Assembly: GCA_964603915.1 (NCBI GenBank)
Contig: CAZRWU010000215.1
Coordinates: forward strand, 1 to 5,180
Reading direction: 5' to 3'
DNA from: REEP01 sp964603915
Lineage (GTDB): Bacteria; Pseudomonadota; Alphaproteobacteria; Rhodospirillales; Defluviicoccaceae
Length of the DNA stretch: 5,180 nucleotides
How positions within the stretch are numbered: position 1 is the first letter of the stretch; every line of letters starts with the position of its first letter. Of this stretch, positions 1 through 5,180 are shown piece after piece. The translations under genes and the position numbers were made by a program. The notes under the pieces are model-generated. The model did no database searches. It worked only from the letters and a program-made list of their open reading frames with translations, and had not been told where the DNA came from.

Positions 1-980
1 TGCGCCTGCGCAAGGTGGCGCGGGAGGGCGGCGATCCGATCGCCGTGCGCGATCAGGGCAAGCGCGCCTCGATGAGCTTTGCTCAAGCGGCGCAGAAGGT
101 GCATGCCGAGCACATCGCGGCGAACAACCGCAACGCCAAGCATGTCGCCCAGTGGCTGGCGACGCTGGAGAAGCATGCCTTTCCCATCATCGGCGCCAAG
201 CCGGTGCATGCGGTCGAGCAAGCCGACATCCTGCGCGTGCTGGCGCCGATCTGGACGGAGCGTCCCGAGACGGCGCGGCGGGTGCGGCAACGCCTGCGCA
301 CGGTGCTCGATTGGGCGCGGACGGCGGGGCATCGCGACGGCGTCAACCCGGTGGACGGCGTGGAAAAGGGGCTCGCCCGGCAGCGCGACAAGCCGAAGCA
401 CTTCGCCGCCCTGCCCTGGCGGGAGCTCCCGGCCTTGATGCCGCGCATTGCCGCGGTGAAGGGCATGGGCGCGATCGCCCTGCGGTTATGCATCCTGACG
501 GCGGCGCGCTCGGGCGAGGTTCGTGGCGCGACCTGGGCAGAGGTTGACCAAGGCGCCAAGGTGTGGACGATCCCGGCCGGGCGCATGAAGGCCGGCATCA
601 CTCATCGCGTGCCGCTGTCCGATGATGCCATGGCCCTGCTACGAATCGTGCAGCCGCTGGCAACGCAGCCCCAGGCCCTGCTTTTCCCGTCGCAGAAAGC
701 CACCACGCCACTCTCGGACATGACGCTTGCCGCCGTCCTGAAGCGGCTTGATGTGCCGGCGACGGTTCATGGCTTCCGCAGCAGCTTCCGCGACTGGGCC
801 GAAGAGGCGACCGCCTTCCCCCACGAAGTCAAGGAAGCGGCCTTGGCTCATGTCATCGACAATAAGGCGGAGCGGGCTTATCGCCGCACCGACCTGTTCG
901 AGAAGCGCCGCACGATGATGGAGGCCTGGGCGAGCTTCGCCATGGGCGCGGACGCCAAGGTGGTGAGGCTCGGCGCATGA
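1..980 (+). CDS. Tyrosine-type site-specific integrase, P4-like family (5'-truncated by the window)
   Basis: Catalyses site-specific recombination between the element and the chromosome. The frame is open to the window edge: codons from base 3 read RLRKVAREGGDPIA, the usual end of the N-terminal arm-binding domain in P4-like integrases. The GTG at 15 is thus internal and the true start lies upstream; I infer roughly 70-90 residues are missing. Counting from that GTG, residues 20-105 form the core-binding (SAM-like) domain and about 130-305 the catalytic domain. Visible catalytic residues are Arg165 (TAARSGEVR), Lys192 (RMKAG), His252 and Arg255 (HGFR), His279 (LAHV) and the nucleophile Tyr289 (ERAYRRTDL). 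All are intact, so the enzyme is probably active if the upstream part is whole. The stop overlaps the next gene's start as ATGA. In such elements the attachment site is usually just upstream of the integrase, outside this window. The family call is secure; the exact target site cannot be seen. Confidence 0.95.
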   Translation, partial: RLRKVAREGGDPIAVRDQGKRASMSFAQAAQKVHAEHIAANNRNAKHVAQWLATLEKHAFPIIGAKPVHAVEQADILRVLAPIWTERPETARRVRQRLRTVLDWARTAGHRDGVNPVDGVEKGLARQRDKPKHFAALPWRELPALMPRIAAVKGMGAIALRLCILTAARSGEVRGATWAEVDQGAKVWTIPAGRMKAGITHRVPLSDDAMALLRIVQPLATQPQALLFPSQKATTPLSDMTLAAVLKRLDVPATVHGFRSSFRDWAEEATAFPHEVKEAALAHVIDNKAERAYRRTDLFEKRRTMMEAWASFAMGADAKVVRLGA

Positions 981-1761
981 CGGACAATGCCCACCCATCG
1001 GATGCGGGTCTTCGCAACCTGATCGAACAGGAAGAGGCAGCTTGGCGGCAGGCCGTGGCCGCGGAAAGAGCCGAGGCGCCGAACATGAGACGCCTCACGA
1101 AGCACGCCCGAGATTGGTGGGCCGCCTCCGAACGCGTTATTCAAGAGTATCTCAGTCTTTGCCGTGCCGGCGCATCCCCGCCTCCCCCAATCGTTGCAAT
1201 GGAGCGGTGGGCGAACATCGCTGACGACTTCTCACGCGGCCGCCGCCACGCCATGGTGCGCTATGCGACCCGAGGACCCGGGCGGCCGGCGGGCAGAACC
1301 GAGCGGNNNNNNNNNNTAAGGCTCAGGCTGTGTTCTACATCGAAGCGGTAAGAGCTGGCCAGATCGAGGACAGCGCCCCGGTCAAGACCGTCGGCACGCT
1401 CTATGGCGTTCATGGGCGCACGATCCGGAAGTGGCTGAAGGATGGCGAGAAGATCATCAAGGGCATCCCGCGCCCCAGCGACGGCTCCATGCATGCCTCG
1501 ATGAGCGCGGCGGCGAAGAATTACACGCAAGGCAACAACCGCGGCGGGATGGATCCGGCAGAGACCTGGGAGGACGAGGATGCCGTCCAGCGTCGCCAAA
1601 AGAACACGCCTCGCAGATTGCGCCGCGTGCAAGAGCGCATCGACAAGGCTCGCGCCGCCATAGAAGAGGGGCATGCGGAGGACATTGCGGCAGACGTCGC
1701 CGCCGCCTGGGATTTGGTGATAGCGGAAGAGGAGGACAAGGAGCCGGGGCGGCCCATTTGA
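977..1761 (+). CDS. Unrecognised protein with a predicted helix-turn-helix, interrupted by an assembly gap
   Basis: I do not recognise the family. The ATG at 977 overlaps the integrase stop (ATGA), with GAGG at 965-968 eight bases upstream. It gives 110 residues up to the gap, including a Trp-rich helix (KHARDWWAASERVIQEYLSL) and a basic stretch (RGPGRPAGRTER). After the gap a different frame, open from 1318, continues with KAQAVFYIEAVRAG and ends at the TGA at 1759-1761, adding 147 residues. I join the halves because neither makes a sensible protein alone: the first frame stops soon after the gap, and the second has only a weak GTG (1330) there. Joining requires a true gap length of 2 modulo 3. 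About 1375-1437 (APVKTVGTLYGVHGRTIRKWLK) looks like a homeodomain-like helix-turn-helix. About 1615-1758 is charged and probably helical or coiled-coil, with an acidic C-terminus. A DNA-binding or regulatory role is inference. Two separate small genes remain possible. Confidence 0.65.
1307..1316. other. Assembly gap (10 N) inside the unrecognised HTH gene
   Basis: Ten N bases follow GACCGAGCGG-like GC-rich sequence. The upstream reading frame (from 977) ends on a codon boundary at 1306, while the sensible downstream frame begins at 1318. The stated length of 10 would put the two halves out of frame, so the length is probably a placeholder. Confidence 0.98.
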
Positions 1762-1778
1762 CGGACTGAGGGCCGCCC
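1747..1778. repeat. Perfect 9-bp GC-rich inverted repeat spanning the stop codon (possible mRNA hairpin)
   Basis: GGGCGGCCC (1747-1755) and GGGCCGCCC (1770-1778) are exact reverse complements separated by 14 bases. The upstream gene's TGA (1759-1761) lies in the loop. The stem would be all G-C. The next bases are AAAAGG, not a T tract, so this is not a standard intrinsic terminator on the + strand. It could slow or partly stop transcription, or protect the 3' end of the int-HTH transcript before alpA. Function is inferred. Confidence 0.5.
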
Positions 1779-1823
1779 AAAAGGCACACGCCGTCGCGTA
1801 GCCTCCGGTCATCGCAATGAAAC

Positions 1824-1829
1824 GGAGGG
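1824..1829 (+). promoter_or_regulatory. Ribosome binding site deciding the AlpA start
   Basis: GGAGGG lies eight bases before the ATG at 1838. An in-frame ATG at 1817 exists but lies upstream of this site and has no comparable ribosome binding site of its own, so 1838 is the better start. Confidence 0.75.
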
Positions 1830-1837
1830 TGACGATA

Positions 1838-2102
1838 ATGAACGAACCCGCAATCCTGCTATCTGACCATTCGGCANNNNNNNNNNAGCCGCGCCACTTT
1901 CTGGCGTCGCGTGCAGGATGGAACCTTCCCCCGGCCCATCCGCATCGCCGGTTCAACCCGCTGGAGGCGGGACGAGTTGATGGCGGCCGTCGATGCTGTA
2001 GCGGCGCGGCGTGCTGTCCCTCCTTCATCGCCCAGGGCAGTGCCCGCGGCGCCACGCCGAAAGGCCCCGACGGCCTCCATCCCGCAGCGCTCAAGCCGAT
2101 GA
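1838..2102 (+). CDS. AlpA-family excisionase/transcriptional regulator, interrupted by an assembly gap
   Basis: AlpA proteins are small MerR-like winged-helix DNA-binding proteins that switch on excision or integrase expression in P4-like elements. The N-terminus MNEPAILLSDHSA is read from 1838 and stops at a codon boundary exactly at the gap. Directly after the gap, in another frame, comes SRATFWRRVQDGTFPRPIRI, then AGSTRWRRDELMAAVDAV, the characteristic AlpA recognition helix and wing (x-R-x-T-F/I-W/Y-R, GTFPRPIRIAG, RWRRDEL). The frames join if the real gap is a multiple of three. By comparison with typical AlpA spacing I infer about five or six missing residues. Outside the gap there are 84 residues, with a basic Pro/Ala-rich tail. 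The TGA at 2100-2102 overlaps the primase ATG. A strong Shine-Dalgarno at 1824-1829 supports the start. The family call is firm; its target operator is not visible. Confidence 0.88.
1877..1886. other. Assembly gap (10 N) inside the alpA-like gene
   Basis: Ten N bases lie between codon GCA (1874-1876) and codon AGC (1887-1889) of the AlpA homologue. The AlpA match on both sides shows that the real length must be a multiple of three, so 10 is not the true length. Ignoring this yields a false fused reading frame from 1817 to 3352. Confidence 0.98.
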
Positions 2103-3352
2103 CGCGCAAGGTGCAAGGCGCAACTGTCATGGCCCGCAAGCCGCATTCCGAAGCCGTCGCCGCGTCACGCAAGCCCAACCTATGCGCCGACGACATTGTC
2201 AATCTGATCCAGCCGGTTGCGCTGGAACTGTTGGGCACGCCGAACCGGAGCCTTTCCTCCCAGCGCGAATGGCGGTATGGCTCGAACGGCTCGCTATCGG
2301 TTGCCGTCGCCGGCAAACGGGTTGGCCGGTGGTTCAGCTTCGAAGATGGCGTCGGCGGCGGCGTGCTCGACCTGATCGCGCGTGAGCGCGGCGGATCACG
2401 AGCCGACGCGGCGCTCTGGCTCAAGAGCCGGCCCTACGCCGGCCACTTGGTCCGTGTCGCTGCGCCCGCCGCCCCAGCGCCGCGACGCCAGCCGCCAAAG
2501 AGCCGCTTCAGCGCGCAACCGGGCAGCAGCGACCGGGATGCGCGAGTCATCGTTTCCGAGTCCGAAGCGGCCACGCTCGACTCGCGCACCAGCGTTGAAG
2601 AATGTGGCATCACAGCGGCCGCCAAGCCACCGGCCAAGGCCGCAGCCAAGCCCGAAATGGACCCGGAGACGGAGCGTGCCGCCCGCCGCGCCGAAGCGGT
2701 CGCCTTGTGGCAGGCCGGATGGGCGGTGCATGGCACTCCGGCCGAGCTGTACCTGATCCGCCGCGGCCTCCACCGCGAGGCGCTGACCAATCCCGACATC
2801 CTCAAGCGCTGGCCGCACAAATGGCCGGAAACGCTGCGGTTCTCGACCGAGCCGCCGGGCATCGCCCTGCTCGTCGCCGTCAACGACGCCCGCACCGGCC
2901 TGGTCTGCGGCGTCCAGCGCATCTTTCTCGACCGCGACGGCAACGCGGTGCGCGTCGGCGACATTAACCCACAGGCGAAAAAGCCGGATCGCAAGCTGAA
3001 GCTCTCGCTCGGCCTGATCGACGGCAACGCCGCCCGCTTCTCGTGCTGGCCCGACCCGGAAGGGCGCTGGGGGCTGGCCGAGGGACCGGAAACCGCGCTC
3101 GCCGCAGAACAGCTCTGCGGCTTTCCCGTGTGGGCGGCGATCTCGGCCGGCAACATGGCGAAGATCGATCCGCCGCATTGGGCCAGGGAAGCGTCGGTGT
3201 TCGCCGATCGCGATCCTGTGGGAATGCAGGCCGCAGCGGCAACGGCATCGCGGCTCTCGAAAATGCCTTCAATCCATCACGTTCGGATAATCCGGGCCAC
3301 GGTAATCGGCGCGGATGTGGCCGACATGCTCAAGGAATCCCCCGATGAATGA
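2099..3352 (+). CDS. Toprim-domain primase-like replication protein
   Basis: Probably makes primers, or assists priming, for replication of the excised element; it corresponds to the primase half of P4-type alpha proteins (inference). The ATG at 2099 overlaps the AlpA stop (ATGA) and gives 417 residues. A second in-frame ATG at 2129 follows AAGG (2115-2118) and is a possible alternative start. Residues about 55-95 (WRYGSNGSLSVAV, then GRWFSFEDGVGGGVLDLIAR) resemble the core of a CHC2-type primase zinc domain, but the zinc-binding cysteines are absent. Residues about 118-186 are a low-complexity Ala/Pro/Ser linker. About 188-315 carries a conserved region (AELYLIRRGL) seen before Toprim domains in phage and plasmid primases. 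The Toprim domain covers about 322-405: Glu328 in LAEGPETALAAE and the Asp370/Asp372 pair in VFADRDPVG are the metal-binding residues. Its end overlaps the helicase start by 8 bp, implying translational coupling. Confidence 0.85.
   Translation: MTRKVQGATVMARKPHSEAVAASRKPNLCADDIVNLIQPVALELLGTPNRSLSSQREWRYGSNGSLSVAVAGKRVGRWFSFEDGVGGGVLDLIARERGGSRADAALWLKSRPYAGHLVRVAAPAAPAPRRQPPKSRFSAQPGSSDRDARVIVSESEAATLDSRTSVEECGITAAAKPPAKAAAKPEMDPETERAARRAEAVALWQAGWAVHGTPAELYLIRRGLHREALTNPDILKRWPHKWPETLRFSTEPPGIALLVAVNDARTGLVCGVQRIFLDRDGNAVRVGDINPQAKKPDRKLKLSLGLIDGNAARFSCWPDPEGRWGLAEGPETALAAEQLCGFPVWAAISAGNMAKIDPPHWAREASVFADRDPVGMQAAAATASRLSKMPSIHHVRIIRATVIGADVADMLKESPDE
3332..3336 (+). promoter_or_regulatory. 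Ribosome binding site for the helicase gene
   Basis: AAGGA lies eight bases before the ATG at 3345, inside the end of the primase gene. It favours 3345 over the in-frame upstream ATG at 3315, which would extend the overlap and has no clear site of its own. Confidence 0.6.
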
Positions 3353-4922
3353 CAACAGCAACCTGCCGGAAGGGCTTGAGGTCGTTCCGCTGGAGATGGC
3401 GTTGCAAGAGGTGGCGGCGATTGAACACAAGAAGAACAAGAACAAACCGCCTTCATCCAAATCGCAGCCTCAATCTGGAGCCGTTGTTGTCAATATACCG
3501 CGGCAGGAAGCCAGAAACAGCAAAAATAAGAATGACAATAATAATAATCATGACCCGGCAACATTGGAGATCGGCTCTGATCTTGAGGTCGCTAAATGCG
3601 TTCAGCAGGACCTTGAAGAGCGCTTTGGCCGCATCTTGTTTGCCGAAGGTGCGTTCTGGCGCTTCGCCGGCAGCGATTGGCAAAGGATCCACGAGGATGA
3701 GTTGCGTCTCAGCGTCCATCTTTATGACGGCGCGCTCTTTTACACGCCCGAAGGCGGCAGAGCGTGCGTCAGACTGGGCAAGGCCCGGATCGGGTCGACG
3801 CTGCATACGCTCACCACGCTCTGCGCGGACCGGGAGTTTTTCAACGAGCAGCAAGTCGGCGTCAACTGCGCGTCCGGCTTCATCCGCTTCGATGCCGCGG
3901 GAAAGCCAACGCTTGAGCCGCACAGCCCCGACCACCGCTGCCGGCACACGCTTCCTGGCCGCTGGCATCCTGGCGCGAGCGGTCGCCCAGCCGATGATTC
4001 GCTGCTGGCCCGCCTCCTCGGTGGTGCGTTCCGGGACGACGATGACGCAGACCAGAAGATGGCCCTTTTATCCGAGGTTTGCGGCGCGGCCGCGCTCGGC
4101 TACGCAACCCGGCTCATGAACCCGCGCGCCGTCATCCTGTATGGCCAGACCGCCGAAAACGGCAAGAGCCAGATTTTGGATCTGGTGCGCGGGCTCTTGC
4201 CGGCCTCAGCGATCTGTTGCGTTCCCGCGGCCGCGATGAGCGATGAGCGCCACATCATCGGCCTTGCCGGCAAGTTGTTGAACGCTTCGGATGAACTCTC
4301 CTCGGCAGCGGTCGCTTCCGAGGCGTTCAAGGCAGTTGTCACCGGCGAGCCGGTCCATGGGCGCAACGTCTATGCATCCCGCGTCGAATTCCGTGCTGTG
4401 GCGCAGAACTTGTTTGCCACAAACAATCTGCCCCACTTTCGTGGCGGCATGGACCGCGGCGTGCAACGCAGGCTGCTGGTTGTGCCGTTCAACCGCAGGA
4501 TTCCTGAGGCCGAGCGCGTTGAGGGCATCGGCCGGCGAATCACGGTTGAGGAAGCGGATCTGTTACTCGGTTGGGCCGTCGACGGCGCATCGCGTCTCAT
4601 CCGTCAGCGCAATTTCGCCATACCGCAGTCGTGCAAGCAGGCGCTCGAAGAGTGGCTGTTTGAGGCCGATCCCGTACTGGCGTGGGTGAACGAAGAGGTC
4701 AGCGTGCAGCCGATCAATGATCTTGGGCACCCGAGAATCACCACCCGGACGGCTTACGAACGCTTCCGCACCTGGGCGATCAATGAAGGCTATAAGAACG
4801 AAACCCTGCCGGCAATCCGAAGCTTTACGTGCCGCATCCAAGCGAATGTGGCGGGTATCCGTTACCACCGTGACGCACATGGACGCTGGTTCCTGGGCAT
4901 GGATGTCCCCCTGCGCCTATAA
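3345..4922 (+). CDS. Superfamily 3 helicase of the D5/P4 phage-plasmid primase type
   Basis: ATP-dependent helicase expected to unwind the element's origin and fork as a ring; matches the C-terminal half of P4 alpha and the D5 family. The chosen start gives 525 residues. Residues about 25-72 are a Lys/Asn-rich low-complexity linker. About 85-215 is the D5_N-like region (FGRILFAEGAFWRF, later VNCASGFIRFD and LEPHSPDHRCRHTLPGRW). The ATPase core is about 235-415: Walker A GQTAENGKS at 267-275 with Lys274, Walker B LLNASDE with Asp316/Glu317, motif C LFATNN with Asn360, and the R-R-L-L-V-V-P-F segment (375-382) that usually includes the arginine finger. About 430-525 looks like the C-terminal winged-helix region (AYERFRTWAINEGY). 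All core motifs are intact. It overlaps the primase gene by 8 bp, so the pair is probably made together. No primase domain is fused to it, unlike classical P4 alpha. Noncoding repeats follow within 10 bp of the stop. Confidence 0.92.
   Translation: MNDNSNLPEGLEVVPLEMALQEVAAIEHKKNKNKPPSSKSQPQSGAVVVNIPRQEARNSKNKNDNNNNHDPATLEIGSDLEVAKCVQQDLEERFGRILFAEGAFWRFAGSDWQRIHEDELRLSVHLYDGALFYTPEGGRACVRLGKARIGSTLHTLTTLCADREFFNEQQVGVNCASGFIRFDAAGKPTLEPHSPDHRCRHTLPGRWHPGASGRPADDSLLARLLGGAFRDDDDADQKMALLSEVCGAAALGYATRLMNPRAVILYGQTAENGKSQILDLVRGLLPASAICCVPAAAMSDERHIIGLAGKLLNASDELSSAAVASEAFKAVVTGEPVHGRNVYASRVEFRAVAQNLFATNNLPHFRGGMDRGVQRRLLVVPFNRRIPEAERVEGIGRRITVEEADLLLGWAVDGASRLIRQRNFAIPQSCKQALEEWLFEADPVLAWVNEEVSVQPINDLGHPRITTRTAYERFRTWAINEGYKNETLPAIRSFTCRIQANVAGIRYHRDAHGRWFLGMDVPLRL
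3427..3556 (+). repeat. AT-rich, Lys/Asn low-complexity coding stretch with an (AAT)4 run
   Basis: Within an otherwise GC-rich gene this stretch is visibly richer in A and encodes a flexible linker: HKKNKNKPP near its start and NSKNKNDNNNNHD near its end. Four tandem AAT codons occupy 3537-3548. It separates the N-terminal extension from the D5_N-like region. Slippage would change the Asn count without shifting the frame. An AT-rich segment at this place could also help DNA unwinding, but nothing shows that directly. Confidence 0.6.
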
Positions 4923-4927
4923 GCGGC

Positions 4928-5151
4928 TGACCCATTTCTGACGCATGACTGCCGTATAAATCGATACTAAGTCCTTGATTCTGCTGCAATGACGCATCCC
5001 CTCGGGGAAACTTTCATGAAGAGGAGGCAATATGTTCTCGGCGTATTCTCGCAACCCTTGAAAGCTGGGGGTGCATGCATTGTCGAGACTCCATGCGTCA
5101 TTGCAGCAGGATCAATAAGTTAGCTGCCGTTTTTGCGTCATTCATGCGTCA
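4928..5151. repeat. Symmetric array of TGACGCAT octamers (candidate replication origin or protein-binding array)
   Basis: After the helicase stop the DNA is apparently noncoding and carries repeated TGACGCAT. Forward copies: 4928-4935 (TGACCCAT, one mismatch), 4939-4946 (exact), 4990-4997 (exact). Inverted copies: 5093-5100 (exact), 5133-5140 (one mismatch), 5144-5151 (exact). The outer copies are direct pairs with an 11-base repeat period, about one helical turn, at both ends, and the whole is mirror-symmetric about position 5040-5045. P4-like elements have iterons bound by the alpha protein, so an origin next to the helicase gene is a reasonable inference. The motif differs from any P4 iteron I can recall. 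Operator, partition or transfer sites are alternatives. A weak TATAAAT at 4955-4961 lies in the array, with no convincing -35 box. Confidence 0.6.
4975..5115. repeat. 23-bp imperfect inverted repeat with 95-base spacer
   Basis: The arms are 4975-4997 and 5093-5115. They match as reverse complements at 22 of 23 positions (core CTGCTGCAATGACGCAT); the single mismatch, T4980 opposite G5110, would be a U-G wobble in RNA. Each arm ends inward with one TGACGCAT unit. The spacer contains two small palindromes (TTCATGAA at 5013-5020 and TGCATGCA at 5072-5079) and a Shine-Dalgarno-like AGGAGG at 5022-5027. The repeat could be part of an origin, a long-stem transcript hairpin at the operon end (a TTTTT run follows at 5130-5134), or the ends of a 141-bp MITE-like insertion. 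TAAGT occurs at 4968-4972 and directly after the right arm at 5116-5120, but it is two bases away from the left arm, so a target duplication is not clear. Confidence 0.75.
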
Positions 5152-5180
5152 GGAACAAGAATCATCCCTGGTTCTCCCTG

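Noticed and set aside
15..17. GTG at 15 as the integrase start
   Set aside because: The frame is open to the window edge and the residues just before it match the family's conserved arm-domain end, so this codon is internal.
83..601. Minus-strand open frame opposite the integrase
   Set aside because: Antisense to conserved integrase sequence and without any recognisable domain.
1758..1786. Possible promoter before alpA (TTGACG at 1758-1763)
   Set aside because: No acceptable -10 box at the expected distance, and the hexamer lies at the stop codon of the preceding gene inside a hairpin loop.
1261..2424. Long minus-strand open frame (387 codons)
   Set aside because: It crosses both N-gaps and runs antisense to the HTH gene, AlpA and the primase start, all of which have better protein evidence; its translation is low-complexity Arg/Pro/Ser/Ala typical of an antisense shadow in GC-rich DNA.
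2396..3178. Two overlapping minus-strand open frames (260 and 240 codons) opposite the Toprim gene
   Set aside because: Both lie wholly antisense to a gene with intact Toprim residues; no recognisable motif, and two simultaneous frames are expected from GC-biased third positions.
3349..4119. Plus-strand open frame of 256 codons beginning at the ATG overlapping the primase stop
   Set aside because: It is in a shifted frame of the helicase gene; its translation is Arg/Ser-rich without domains, while the 3345 frame carries all SF3 helicase motifs.
4923..5180. CRISPR array or tRNA gene in the repeat-rich end
   Set aside because: The repeats are 8-bp units in both orientations and one long inverted pair, not regularly spaced 23-40-bp direct repeats; no cloverleaf with a T-loop motif was seen.

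Overview
The window is one GC-rich strand of co-oriented genes that reads as the left (integrase-end) part of an integrative mobile element of the P4-like satellite or genomic-island type. GC-rich codon use, Ala/Arg-rich proteins and the gene set (integrase, unknown HTH protein, AlpA regulator, Toprim primase-like protein, D5/P4-type helicase) suggest an alphaproteobacterial host, perhaps a Rhizobiales-type genome. That host assignment is inference from composition and gene order.

Layout, all on the + strand: (1) bases 1-980, a tyrosine integrase that has lost its N-terminus at the window edge; (2) 977-1761, an unrecognised protein with a predicted helix-turn-helix, starting at an ATGA overlap with the integrase stop and broken by a 10-N assembly gap (1307-1316); (3) a short intergenic stretch with a perfect 9-bp GC-rich inverted repeat (1747-1778); (4) 1838-2102, an AlpA-family regulator, also broken by a 10-N gap (1877-1886); (5) 2099-3352, a Toprim primase-like protein, coupled to alpA by another ATGA overlap; (6) 3345-4922, a superfamily 3 helicase of the D5/P4 alpha type, overlapping the primase gene by 8 bp; (7) 4923-5180, apparently noncoding DNA rich in short repeats.

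How the parts probably work together (inference): the integrase inserts and excises the element. AlpA, a MerR/excisionase-like DNA-binding protein, probably controls excision or integrase expression. The Toprim protein and helicase together look like a two-gene version of the fused P4 alpha primase-helicase and would replicate the excised element. The repeats just downstream of the helicase are the most interesting part. Copies of TGACGCAT occur as three forward and three inverted units around a common centre, two of them inside a 23-bp imperfect inverted repeat. This is a candidate replication origin bound by the helicase or an accessory protein. A MITE-like insertion or a transcript hairpin are the alternatives.

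Both gaps sit inside genes and their N lengths do not preserve the reading frame. A naive gene call therefore splits gene 2 and creates a false 511-residue protein that runs out of frame through alpA into the primase gene. No rRNA, tRNA, CRISPR array, IS transposase, packaging or structural phage gene, or recognisable defence cargo is visible in the window.
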